Source: Thalassotalea sp. (GTDB taxonomy: Bacteria; Pseudomonadota; Gammaproteobacteria; Enterobacterales; Alteromonadaceae). Taken from it: a DNA stretch of 64,000 nt. The position numbers and the translations under genes are program-made. The notes beneath the pieces are model-generated. The model made no database searches. It was given only the letters and a program-made list of their open reading frames with translations, and was not told where the DNA came from. The stretch spans positions 1-64,000 of the forward strand of contig JAKVCY010000013.1 in the NCBI GenBank assembly GCA_022448425.1. Reading direction: 5' to 3'. Each line of letters opens with the position of its first letter. Positions within the stretch are counted from its first letter, which is position 1. Below are positions 10,648 to 20,040 of the stretch, one piece after another.

Positions 10648-11451
10648 ATGCATCCTATGCTAAATATCGCTGTGCGCGCTGCGCGTTCAGCAGGAAACGT
10701 TATCGCTCGTGCATTCGAGCAGCAAGATAAAGTAGAAGTTGAGTCAAAAGGTAGCAACGATTTTGTTACTAATATCGACAAACAAGCAGAGCAAGTTATT
10801 GTTGATGCAATTCAAAAAGCCTATCCATCACACAGTATCGTTGGTGAAGAATTCGGTTTAATCGAAGGCACAGATCCTGACTATCAATGGATCATCGACC
10901 CATTGGACGGTACTACTAACTTTGTAAAAGGCATTCCTCACTTTGCCGTATCTATTGCGTTAAAAGTTAAAGGTAAATTAGACCAAGCTGTTGTTTTCGA
11001 TCCAATTCGCGGTGAATTATTCACAGCGAGTCGTGGTAAAGGCGCGCAATTAAACGGCTTCCGTATTCGCGTTAAAAACTCAAAAGAGCTAACTGGTGCA
11101 GTTTTAGCAACAGGCTTCCCGTTCAAGAAGAAGCAACACACTGATGCTTACCTAAATATGTTCAAAGCACTATTCACTAAAACAGCTGACATGCGTCGTG
11201 CAGGCTCTGCTGCGCTAGACTTAGCCTATGTTGCAGCTGGTCGTGTTGATGGTTACTTTGAAATGGGCTTAAAGCCTTGGGATACAGCAGCAGGTGAACT
11301 TATTGTTATCGAAGCTGGTGGTTTAGTAACTGACTTCGTTGGCGGCCACAACCATGCTAAATCAGGCAACCACGTTGCTGGCGGTACAAAAGTACTTCGC
11401 GAAATCTTAAAAGACATTCGTCCATACTTAGGTGATGCACTAGCAAAGTAG
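10648..11451 (+). CDS. suhB: Inositol-1-monophosphatase SuhB
   Basis: IVGEEFG, WIIDPLDGTTNFVKGIPHFAVSIAL, WDTAAGELIVIEAGG. Confidence 0.96.
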   Translation: MHPMLNIAVRAARSAGNVIARAFEQQDKVEVESKGSNDFVTNIDKQAEQVIVDAIQKAYPSHSIVGEEFGLIEGTDPDYQWIIDPLDGTTNFVKGIPHFAVSIALKVKGKLDQAVVFDPIRGELFTASRGKGAQLNGFRIRVKNSKELTGAVLATGFPFKKKQHTDAYLNMFKALFTKTADMRRAGSAALDLAYVAAGRVDGYFEMGLKPWDTAAGELIVIEAGGLVTDFVGGHNHAKSGNHVAGGTKVLREILKDIRPYLGDALAK

Positions 11452-11475
11452 TCGTTAGCACAATATCGATTCTCA

Positions 11476-11503
11476 TAAAAAGCCGACTCTAGTCGGCTTT
11501 TTT
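11476..11503 (+). terminator. Rho-independent terminator after suhB
   Basis: aaaaagccgactctagtcggctttttt. Confidence 0.85.
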
Positions 11504-11666
11504 AGTTTTAGCGCCACACACAGCCTTATCTTATAACAAATTGGAATTTATAAACTTCAATTTATACTCTTTTTTTCTTAGTAAAACTTGTTACTATAAG
11601 TGCGGTAAACAGGTTGTTGGCTTATCAATCGCTACTTTCTATTCATGTATCTGTTTCGGGCACATT

Positions 11667-12470
11667 ATGACACTCAATATCAATCCGAATAAACAAGCCT
11701 TTTTAAAAGGTGATATAGCGCTAGTGGGTGCTGGGCCTGGTGATCCTGACTTACTAACATTGCAAGCCTATCGTTTTATCAACCAAGCAGATGTTGCCGT
11801 TTACGATAGATTAGTCAGCGACGAAATTATGGCTTTGCTACCAGATGGCTGTGAAAAAATCTATGTGGGTAAAAAGCAAGCGGTTCACAAAGTTCCTCAA
11901 GAACGTATTAATGAAATCTTGGTAGAACAGGCCCAAGCTGGAAAAAGAGTTGTTCGCCTAAAAGGTGGTGATCCGTTTGTTTTTGGACGAGGTGGCGAAG
12001 AAGCACTTCACGCTCTTGCACAGGGTGTTGCCTGTCATATTGTACCCGGCATGACTGCAGCATCTTCATGTGCAGCATATGCTGGCATTCCATTGACTCA
12101 TCGACAAGTATCTCGCGCTTGTACATTAATCACAGGCCATGTACAAAATGATGGCTCCTTGGATTTACCTTGGACCGCATTGCAAGACAAACAGCAGACC
12201 ATTGTTTTTTATATGGGCGTAAAAACCCTTAAGACCATTGTCGAGCAATTATATCTGGCAGGAAGAGATAGACACACACCTGTTGCCTTGATTCAACGAG
12301 GTACAACGCCGCAACAGAAAGTGGTTAAAGGACAGTTACAAGATATCGTTTACTTGGTCGAAGAGCATCAAATTAAACCACCAACACTAATTATGATTGG
12401 TGATGTAGTCACCACATTTGATGACCACAACATTGAAAATCTTGGCTATGTAACGCCAGCATCTAATTAG
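11667..12470 (+). CDS. cobA: Uroporphyrinogen-III C-methyltransferase (ORF track start 11541; ATG at 11667 preferred)
   Basis: VALVGAGPGDPDLLTLQAYRFINQADVAVYDRLVS; RLKGGDPFVFGRGGEE; VPGMTAASSCAAYAGIPLTHR. Confidence 0.9.
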   Translation: MTLNINPNKQAFLKGDIALVGAGPGDPDLLTLQAYRFINQADVAVYDRLVSDEIMALLPDGCEKIYVGKKQAVHKVPQERINEILVEQAQAGKRVVRLKGGDPFVFGRGGEEALHALAQGVACHIVPGMTAASSCAAYAGIPLTHRQVSRACTLITGHVQNDGSLDLPWTALQDKQQTIVFYMGVKTLKTIVEQLYLAGRDRHTPVALIQRGTTPQQKVVKGQLQDIVYLVEEHQIKPPTLIMIGDVVTTFDDHNIENLGYVTPASN

Positions 12471-12583
12471 CTGGCATTAGTTTCAATATTGAGAGTTTGA
12501 CTTAAGCTTTACTTAGACCCTAGTTAAGCGTTAGTTGTTCTCTTTACTTATTGGCCTTACTTGGACGTCTTGCAGGACGTTTG

Positions 12584-14077
12584 TTACCGTTTTTTACTAC
12601 TACCCTTGTTGCCGTTTGACTGACTTCCACCACCAGCTTTGTTTCCGCGATTAGGACGACCTCGTCCGCCAGTTGTTTTTGGCTTTTGTGCTAACTGATG
12701 CTTAGGGTTTTGACGTCGCGTTCTATTCGATTTACTCGCTTTATTTTCAGACGAGCCATTGCCCTTCTTACGGTTTTTATCGCCCTGCTTTTGGCTTCGA
12801 TTTTCTCCATTCTCACCATCAGCTTGTTTAGCCTTTACCGACTTAGGTGGCACTTTGTCAGTTAGTTTTTTAGGCTTTTTAGGTTTCTTTTTCTTCAATG
12901 GACGAATTTCACGCGATGGTTCAAGCGGGTTATGAGGAACAAAACCCTCGACTTCACGGCGTGGAATATGTTGTTGAATGATGTATTCAATATCTACTAG
13001 TTGCTTATATTCATCAGCACAAACCAGTGAAATAGCCTGACCGTCAACGCCAGCTCGACCGGTGCGACCAATACGGTGCACATAGTCTTCCTGTACATTT
13101 GGTAAATCAAAGTTAACAACGATAGGCAGCTGGCTGATATCAATACCACGAGCCGCTATATCTGTAGCAACTAACACCTGAATCTTTTTGTCTTTAAATG
13201 CTGCTAGCGCTTTAGTACGTGCGCCCTGACTTTTATTACCGTGAATCGCTAGCGCTTGAGTACCCTCACCTTCCAAGTAGCGAGTTAATCTATTGGCACC
13301 GTGCTTAGTTCGAGTAAACACTAGTACTTGCTGCCAGTTGTTATCACGAATTAACTTGTTCAACAGCGCTGGCTTTTTCTTTTTATCCGTACTTACTAAC
13401 CAATGTTCGATTGTTGCAGCGGTCGAATTTTCGGGGGTAACTGAAATCTCAACAGGCTTGTGAACTAGCCCTTTGGCTAGCTCTCGAATATCTGGTGAAA
13501 ACGTTGCAGAGAACAATAAGTTCTGACGCTTCTTCGGCAATAACGCTAAGATTTTCTTGATGTCTTTGATAAAGCCCATGTCCAACATACGATCGGCTTC
13601 ATCAAGAATAAGCACATCAAGCTCATTAAATTTAATCGCATTTTGTTGGTAAAGGTCTAAAAGTCTGCCAGGAGTTGCCACCAAAATATCAACACCGCGA
13701 CGAAGGCGCATCATTTGTGGGTTTATCTTAACGCCACCAAATACTACATCATGAGAAACATCAAGGTTTTGCCCATAAGTTTCAACACTTTTTGCCACTT
13801 GCGCAGCTAGCTCTCGTGTTGGCGTTAACACCAATGCTTTTATGCAATTGCTTGAGGCCTTTTTGTTACCTTCAGCAAGCATTTGAAGTAGCGGTAAGGT
13901 AAAGCCAGCTGTTTTACCTGTACCTGTTTGCGCCGCTGCCATAATATCCTTACCTGTAAGTACGGCAGGAATAGCTTGTGCTTGTATTGGCGATGGCTCG
14001 GTATAGCCTTGTGCTTCAACAGCTTGCAATAAGTGTTGTGACAAACCTAACGACGCAAAAGAAGAGGATGCTGACAT
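12584..14077 (-). CDS. rhlE: DEAD-box RNA helicase, RhlE-like, basic low-complexity C-tail
   Basis: [45 protein letters not shown]-rich tail. Confidence 0.9.
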   Translation of the reverse strand: MSASSSFASLGLSQHLLQAVEAQGYTEPSPIQAQAIPAVLTGKDIMAAAQTGTGKTAGFTLPLLQMLAEGNKKASSNCIKALVLTPTRELAAQVAKSVETYGQNLDVSHDVVFGGVKINPQMMRLRRGVDILVATPGRLLDLYQQNAIKFNELDVLILDEADRMLDMGFIKDIKKILALLPKKRQNLLFSATFSPDIRELAKGLVHKPVEISVTPENSTAATIEHWLVSTDKKKKPALLNKLIRDNNWQQVLVFTRTKHGANRLTRYLEGEGTQALAIHGNKSQGARTKALAAFKDKKIQVLVATDIAARGIDISQLPIVVNFDLPNVQEDYVHRIGRTGRAGVDGQAISLVCADEYKQLVDIEYIIQQHIPRREVEGFVPHNPLEPSREIRPLKKKKPKKPKKLTDKVPPKSVKAKQADGENGENRSQKQGDKNRKKGNGSSENKASKSNRTRRQNPKHQLAQKPKTTGGRGRPNRGNKAGGGSQSNGNKGSSKKR

Positions 14078-14252
14078 AGAAAACCTTGGTTGATGTACTG
14101 TTTAAAAATCAAAAACGCGACAGTTTACCATAAAGCAGACGTCGCGTTTAATGAAAATGAAGCAGGACTTTAATCGTGGTGTGTTTCACCCCTGTCGCTT
14201 AATTATAGCTGGATCAGATTATTCTGTATAAATACCAACCTGAGCAGTCAAC

Positions 14253-14876
14253 TTAGCCAAAGAATAAACGCCACAACCAGCTTTTGTTTAAGTCCTCTTC
14301 GCAACTCTTTAGCTGACTTGAATAACGACGAGCACGGTTATCCACTTTACGTGATACTTTAACCAACCATGGTTTTTTCTTGTAGCTTTTACGTTTAAAA
14401 CCACCCCAGCCTTCGTGATAATTTAGGTATTGATTATAGGCATCCCACTTAGACACTTTATTAAGTTTATTGGTTTTGAAGATAAACCACCCCATAAAGT
14501 CAATGGCATCATCGAAATCGTCCCGGTCTGCGCCAGAGTTGCCAGTTTCACGGATATAGTCGTCCCAAGTCATTGTCTTTGCTTGCGAATAACCGTACGC
14601 ACTACTCACACGTCCCCAAGGAATAAAGCCGAGCAAATAGTCTCTTGGTGGCAGCGCTTTAGCTTTGAATGAGCTCTCTTGGTACATCATACTCATCGGC
14701 ACGTGAATAGGAACTCCCCAGCGGTCTCTCATATCTTTGGCCGCAAAATACCAATCGCGGTGCTCTCGAAATATTTCACAAAGATTTTCTGGGTTTTTAG
14801 GGGGTGGCGTAGCACAACTCGCTAGCAAGAAACTGCAGCAAACAGCAAAAATTAACGACTGTAGTTTACTATTCAT
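14253..14876 (-). CDS. Lipoprotein with lytic-transglycosylase (SLT)-like domain
   Basis: Lipobox LLASC; VPMSMMYQESSFKA (catalytic-Glu-like ES), SAYGYSQAK, YNQYLNYHEGWGG. Confidence 0.75.
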   Translation of the reverse strand: MNSKLQSLIFAVCCSFLLASCATPPPKNPENLCEIFREHRDWYFAAKDMRDRWGVPIHVPMSMMYQESSFKAKALPPRDYLLGFIPWGRVSSAYGYSQAKTMTWDDYIRETGNSGADRDDFDDAIDFMGWFIFKTNKLNKVSKWDAYNQYLNYHEGWGGFKRKSYKKKPWLVKVSRKVDNRARRYSSQLKSCEEDLNKSWLWRLFFG

Positions 14877-14952
14877 AGGTCGACAGACACATCAAGAAAA
14901 TACCGATTTTTCGCTATCATGCCAGAGCAATAAAAAAAAATCTCAAATAAAT

Positions 14953-15055
14953 TTGAACTATCAAGCAACTAGGTACTCTCACTAAGCGAGAGACTTTTGT
15001 TATATTTCCCTTAATTGTATTGTTGACGCGCTACTTAAGTATGCGCGTTTTTTTT
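14953..15055 (+). ncRNA. Candidate small RNA unit 1 (promoter-like TTGAAC at 14953, RNA about 14987-15055)
   Basis: TTGAAC-N17-CTCTCA; GCGAGAGACTTTTG..TTTCCCTTA; terminator ACGCGC-TACTTAAGTAT-GCGCGT-T8. Confidence 0.6.
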
Positions 15056-15224
15056 GTCTGTTACTTTTGTTCTGTGACTTTTGAAGAGCCAGATGATGTA
15101 AGTTTCACGAGCAAAGCCCATTAATAACAGTGCGTATTGGATTTTCTTATTTGATACCCCACCTCTGCTTAATTTGCTACTTGTCCGGTATTTATCTAGT
15201 AGAAAGAAAAATATTTAAAAATTT

Positions 15225-15344
15225 TTGAACTAATTCAAAAACCAGTGTTCTTATTAAATGAGAGGCTTACTCCCTTAGTGTTTCATGTTTATATTTTTGT
15301 TTATATAGAGCGCGCGTTAATGATTAGTTAACGCGCTTTTTTTT
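15225..15344 (+). ncRNA. Candidate small RNA unit 2 (TTGAAC at 15225, RNA about 15258-15344)
   Basis: TTGAAC-N17-TTCTTA; AAATGAGAGGCTTACTCCCTTAGTGTTTCATG; terminator GCGCGTTAA-TGATTAG-TTAACGCGC-T8. Confidence 0.65.
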
Positions 15345-15573
15345 ACCCCATATTTAGTGTGCAATGTATAGAGCTTTAACGTTTAGTGCGTTGTCCTCAG
15401 TTGCGAGAACTAGCTTTCGCTTTAATTAAATCCAATATAAGCCGTTCAAACCATTAAAAACTTCTCTAGGTTTCGAAGTAATAAAAGCTATTACTTTCCA
15501 TGCCCTTACATTGTATATCTGGGCTCAAACCATGCCTAAGGATATCGAATAATGACAAACTTATTCATTTGAT

Positions 15574-15679
15574 ATGAAACTTATCTGAATACTTGCGGTC
15601 ATATTAAATGAGAGGTTTTTATTTCCCTTAGTGTTTCATGAAAGCTTAACGCGCTTACACCAGTTAGCGCGTTTTTTTT
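15574..15679 (+). ncRNA. Candidate small RNA unit 3 (RNA about 15607-15679)
   Basis: TTAAATGAGAGGTTTTTATTTCCCTTAGTGTTTCATG, nearly the same as unit 2; terminator ACGCGCT-TACACCAGTT-AGCGCGT-T8. Confidence 0.65.
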
Positions 15680-15799
15680 GTCTAGAATTTTGCCTACAAC
15701 AAGCCCTGTTTAGTTCCCCAAAAAACAATCATCAAAAGCTTCAACTGAAATGCATCAATAACCATACTTGTACTTCGCAGAACAACAACTGTTTATTTT

Positions 15800-15897
15800 T
15801 TGAACCAATTTAAAAAGGCGTAGTCTCATTATTGTGAGCAAACCTCCCTAGACTGCTTTCTTGATTCTAGTAGCGCGTTGCCCTAACGCGCTTTTTT
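15800..15897 (+). ncRNA. Candidate small RNA unit 4 (TTGAAC at 15800, RNA about 15832-15897)
   Basis: TTGAAC-N17-GTCTCA; TTGTGAGCAAACCTCCCTAGACTGCTTTC; terminator AGCGCGTT-GCCCT-AACGCGCT-T6. Confidence 0.55.
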
Positions 15898-16006
15898 GGC
15901 TTGGCTTCTTGAGCTCTCCTTGCTCCTATCCTCTTGTGCCTCTCCCTTTGTTCTTCAATATCAACATGCTCCAAACATCAATTGCTTTAATGCTGCTTTC
16001 CGCTGC

Positions 16007-16043
16007 AAAAAAAGAGCGCCCAAATTAGGGCGCTCTTTTTTTA
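16007..16043. terminator. Bidirectional-looking terminator downstream of gshA
   Basis: aaaaaaagagcgcccaaattagggcgctcttttttt. Confidence 0.85.
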
Positions 16044-16084
16044 TTGTGATGGCAATATAAAACTGAGGCAGTCAATTGCTATCT

Positions 16085-17728
16085 CTATTGCTGACTAAAG
16101 TAATTTTCCAAGAAACTATCAAAATCTAAAGTGTCTGCTTGCTCTATAGCTAACTGATCTTGATGAGATTGTTGCGAGGTTTCTTGTAGGTGTTCAAAAC
16201 TAAACGCTTGATAGTCATTGGCTAAATGCTGAGCGCGATACTGTTCGGCCAATTCTAAGGCCAATGCAGTAAAACGCACATTTTGCTCGACGACTAAATT
16301 AAGTATTTTTGCAGATGGAGTAAGGCGACTATCATTGATTTTAGCGAACTCGGTTTTCGTTGCTTGCTGGTAATGCTCATCTCCATAGGCTTTATCAAGC
16401 AATTTACTTATCTCTGTAAACTCGCCAAACAACACATTCCCCCACTCAGGAATTGATTTGCATTCACCGTCATCAAGTAATCTTAACTCTGGGTCTCTAC
16501 CACGCAGAACTACTTCATCCATATTCGACTCATAAGTCTTTTGTAGCTCAGCAGTCATCGCTGGACTAGGCGCTAATGCACAATAAGTTAAAAATACATC
16601 TAAGAAGCGAACTTGCTCTAAACTAATGCCAGTACTTGCAAAAGGGTTCACATCTAACGCACGAACTTCGATATATTCGACACCTCTGCGGTTTAACGCC
16701 TCCGAAGGCTTTTCGCCTGAACGTGCAACTCGCTTGGGCCGAATAGGTGCATAAAGTTCATTTTCGATTTGTAATACATTGCTATTCAGTTGACGGTACT
16801 CGCCATCAACCTTAACACCAATATTTTCGAAATCTGCTGACTTAAGGGAGATCGCTTCTTTAACACCACTAACATAGCTTTCTAAATTGTTATAACAAAT
16901 GTTAAGCGCAGACTGTGCACTGTTGGTGTAACCAAGGTCGCTCATTCGTAAAGAAGTCGCATGCTCTAGATATAAATAACCATTATCCGAACGTTTGAAT
17001 GGCAAGTTTTGCGGTTTACCCTGTAAGAATGAACCACAAATAACAGGAGAGCTGCCATACAAATATGGAATAAGCCAACACAAGCGTTTGTAATTTCGGA
17101 TAAGCGCAAAATATCTCTCTGAGATAAACTCTTGTAGCGGTCGACTATCACCATCGATTTTTTGCACGGTCCGCCAAAAGTCCTCAGAGAAGGAAAAATT
17201 AAAGTGAATACCAGAAATAACCTGCATCATGCTTCCGTAGCGGTTTTTGAGCCCCTGACGGTATACAGTCTTCATTTTACCTATATTCGAACTTCCGTAC
17301 TGAGCTAACGGTATCTTGTCGTCGTCTTCAACAAAACACGGCATGCTCAGTGGCCAAAGCAATTCGCCATCGATATTTTCATAGGTATAACGCTGAATAT
17401 CTTTGAGTTGCTGCAGTGTAGTTTCGGCTGACTGGCTAACTGGGGTAATGAACTCCAGCAAGGTTTCCGAGTAATCTGTCGTGATGTATGGATGTGTAAG
17501 TGCCGACCCTAAGCTTTCTCGGTGCGGCTGTTCAGATAACTGCCCTTCTTTTAAGACTCTTAACGCCTCTCGTTCAACACCACGTTGAATACCAGTTAAC
17601 GCCGATAGGTTTTCGGATAAAGAAAAAGCCGACAAGTAGTCTGATAATGAAGTTGTCAAATTAGCTCCGCTGCGCAGCGCATTTTTAAATTGTTTACTTC
17701 TATGTAAGGGTAATTGAAGATAATTCAA
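16085..17728 (-). CDS. gshA: Glutamate-cysteine ligase
   Basis: GIQRGVEREALRV, TDYSETLLEFITP, YIEVRALDVNPF. Confidence 0.95.
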   Translation of the reverse strand: MNYLQLPLHRSKQFKNALRSGANLTTSLSDYLSAFSLSENLSALTGIQRGVEREALRVLKEGQLSEQPHRESLGSALTHPYITTDYSETLLEFITPVSQSAETTLQQLKDIQRYTYENIDGELLWPLSMPCFVEDDDKIPLAQYGSSNIGKMKTVYRQGLKNRYGSMMQVISGIHFNFSFSEDFWRTVQKIDGDSRPLQEFISERYFALIRNYKRLCWLIPYLYGSSPVICGSFLQGKPQNLPFKRSDNGYLYLEHATSLRMSDLGYTNSAQSALNICYNNLESYVSGVKEAISLKSADFENIGVKVDGEYRQLNSNVLQIENELYAPIRPKRVARSGEKPSEALNRRGVEYIEVRALDVNPFASTGISLEQVRFLDVFLTYCALAPSPAMTAELQKTYESNMDEVVLRGRDPELRLLDDGECKSIPEWGNVLFGEFTEISKLLDKAYGDEHYQQATKTEFAKINDSRLTPSAKILNLVVEQNVRFTALALELAEQYRAQHLANDYQAFSFEHLQETSQQSHQDQLAIEQADTLDFDSFLENYFSQQ

Positions 17729-17885
17729 TGCGCTAGGCGATAATATTGAGAAAATAATTTTTCGTTGCTTGGCAAATCAAAAAAATCGAATCCCAAACTA
17801 GAAATACAGTGGCGCTTTTGTTGCGCTAATGACAAAATAGCCGGCTCAAGCTAAGTGTTTACCGCGTTACTGATAAGAAAAAGAT

Positions 17886-19244
17886 ATGCAAGACAGTCCA
17901 TTAAGCCTACTTCCTCCGTTTGTTGCCATCGCGATTGCCATTTGGCGAAAAAATGCAATGCTGGCATTACTAAGCGGCGTGATTTTGTGCCACATCATGA
18001 TAACCCAATGGCAACCTTTATCAGGCGTAATGAACTCAGTGGGAGGTATTGCAGAAGTATTTAGCTCTACTGGTAACGTATACATTATTGTTTTTAGCTT
18101 ATTTATTGGCGCGATGGTAAAGCTGCTAAGTGACTCAGGTGCCGTTAATGGTTTCATTAACCATCTTGCAGACTTAAAGCTGGTAAAAGGGAAGCGCAGT
18201 GCGAGCTTACTTCCAACTGTCATTGGCACCAGCATATTTACTGACACAAATCTTAGTATGTTCACCTCAGGTATGGCTAGCCAGCAAGTATTTGACCGAT
18301 ACAAATTGAGCAGAGCACGCTTAGCCTACTTACTTGACTCTACCTGTGCACCTATCAGCATACTGTTCCTCATTAACGGCTGGGGTGCATACGTGCTTGG
18401 GCTGTTAGATGGTTTTAGCTTTGACGATCCAGTCGGTATTTTAATTGGTACCGTTGGTTACAACTTTTACGCGATTGTTGCAGTAGCACTCGCCTATTAC
18501 ACCGCGTACTCAGGCAAGGTATATGGTCCTCTTGCGAATGCTGAACCTCAGTCAGGTATAAGTGAAAGCGAGACTGAGATAAAGTCAGGCCCTGCACGTG
18601 TCATGTGGCTACCACTTATTTCACTGTTAGCCATCACTTTAAGCCTACTTTATATTACAGGCGAAGGTGACATGCGTCGTGGTTCTGGCGCATTTTCAGT
18701 ATTCTGGGCAATAACTGCTAGCTGCGCCATGGTGATTGGCTTAGTGCTTTACTACAAGCTGTTAAGTGTCAAAGAAGTCGCAAGCACCTTTGTTAAAGGG
18801 CTAGGCTATATGGCGCCAGCAGTGATTATTTTGGTGTTGTCTTTCGCATTTGGCGATGCGATTAAGTTATTGGGCACAGGCGGCTATGTCAGTGAGCTAA
18901 TGAATGTAGAAGTGCCGCTTGTACTGATTGCACCTATCTTGTTTATTGTCGCTGGTATCATGGCGTTTGCGACAGGTACATCATGGGGTACGTTTGCAAT
19001 TTTAGTCCCTATTGCCGTGCCAATTGCATTAGAAACTGGCCTACCTGTACCTTTCCTCGTAGCTGCAGTATTAGGTGGTGGTGTATTTGGTGACCACGCT
19101 TCACCAATTTCAGACACTACCGTTGTAGCTTCTATTGCGAGTGGCTGTGACCATTATGAGCACGTTAAGACACAGCTACCGTACGCCTTATTTGCAGCCG
19201 TTATTACATTAATTGGCTACGTACTTGTTGGTTTGGCGCTTTAA
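17886..19244 (+). CDS. Na+/H+ antiporter NhaC-family membrane protein
   Basis: Multi-TM; SASLLPTVIGTSIFTDTN, FATGTSWGTFAILVPIAVPIA, GGGVFGDHASPISDTTVVASIASGCDHYEHVKTQLPYA. Confidence 0.88.
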   Translation: MQDSPLSLLPPFVAIAIAIWRKNAMLALLSGVILCHIMITQWQPLSGVMNSVGGIAEVFSSTGNVYIIVFSLFIGAMVKLLSDSGAVNGFINHLADLKLVKGKRSASLLPTVIGTSIFTDTNLSMFTSGMASQQVFDRYKLSRARLAYLLDSTCAPISILFLINGWGAYVLGLLDGFSFDDPVGILIGTVGYNFYAIVAVALAYYTAYSGKVYGPLANAEPQSGISESETEIKSGPARVMWLPLISLLAITLSLLYITGEGDMRRGSGAFSVFWAITASCAMVIGLVLYYKLLSVKEVASTFVKGLGYMAPAVIILVLSFAFGDAIKLLGTGGYVSELMNVEVPLVLIAPILFIVAGIMAFATGTSWGTFAILVPIAVPIALETGLPVPFLVAAVLGGGVFGDHASPISDTTVVASIASGCDHYEHVKTQLPYALFAAVITLIGYVLVGLAL

Positions 19245-19930
19245 TGGCGTCGTTTCAAATTGTCGATGACCAACCTGATTTCGTTGTCATCGATAAAGCG
19301 CCGAATGTTAACTTCCACGACGAAGGCAATTTTGGCCAAGGGCTATTCCATCAAGTGAAAACCGTTCTTAGCCTCGAAGAACTCTACCCTGTTCACCGCC
19401 TAGATAAAATAACCTCAGGTTTACTAGTCTTTGCTAAAAACTCAGAAGCTGCGGCTACCTTTCAAAAGCTATTCAGTGAACATAAGATTGAGAAATACTA
19501 TCTAGCACTGAGCACTCAAAAACCAAAGAAGAAGCAAGGCCTAGTCAAAGGCGATATGGCAAAAAGCCGTCGTGGCATGTGGAAATTAATGCGTACCACA
19601 GAAAACCCCGCGATAACGCAGTTTTTCTCATATAGCCTCGGCACAGGTAAACGTGCTTACTTACTTAAACCCCATTCAGGTAAGACTCACCAAATTCGCG
19701 TAGCAATGGCGAGTATTGGCGCGCCAATTCTTGGTGACCCTTTGTATAGTATAGTAGAGAGCGAACGCGGTTATTTGCATGCTTTTGCCCTGCAATTTAA
19801 ATGGCAAGAAAAGAGCTTTGAGTATGAGTTACCTCCTGTTATCGGAGAAGAGTTCACCTCAACAGAGTTCCGCAACTGGCTACAGAGCATGAATAAACCA
19901 TGGGCGTTAGCATGGCCGAAAACGAAGTAG
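19244..19930 (+). CDS. RluA-family pseudouridine synthase
   Basis: VHRLDKITSGLLVFAKN; KPHSGKTHQIRVAMASIGAPILGDPLY. Confidence 0.92.
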   Translation: MASFQIVDDQPDFVVIDKAPNVNFHDEGNFGQGLFHQVKTVLSLEELYPVHRLDKITSGLLVFAKNSEAAATFQKLFSEHKIEKYYLALSTQKPKKKQGLVKGDMAKSRRGMWKLMRTTENPAITQFFSYSLGTGKRAYLLKPHSGKTHQIRVAMASIGAPILGDPLYSIVESERGYLHAFALQFKWQEKSFEYELPPVIGEEFTSTEFRNWLQSMNKPWALAWPKTK

Positions 19931-19964
19931 CGTATTCCATTCAAACTCAAAAACGTCAAGAGCA

Positions 19965-19995
19965 TAAAAAAGCCCATTATATGATGGGCTTTTTC
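19965..19995. terminator. Bidirectional terminator between convergent genes
   Basis: aaaaaagcccattatatgatgggcttttt. Confidence 0.8.
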
Positions 19996-20040
19996 TTAAT
20001 ATCGTTCTATGCACTTATCGCATTTACAGATTACAACACG

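Noticed and set aside
14160-14245. Possible TPP-riboswitch-like sequence near tttcacccctgtcgc...ggatcagattattctg
   Set aside because: Key THI-box elements are not recognisable and the nearby genes are not thiamine genes
15631-15813. 60-aa + strand ORF in the sRNA-like region
   Set aside because: It runs through the unit 3 terminator and T tract, has no ribosome-binding site and low-complexity composition; better explained as chance
14870-16080. Integron attC-like or CRISPR-like interpretation of the repeated hairpins
   Set aside because: Spacing is irregular (about 230-350 bp), there are no identical repeats, no attC core pair, no integrase or cas gene, and each hairpin is followed by a T tract as in terminators
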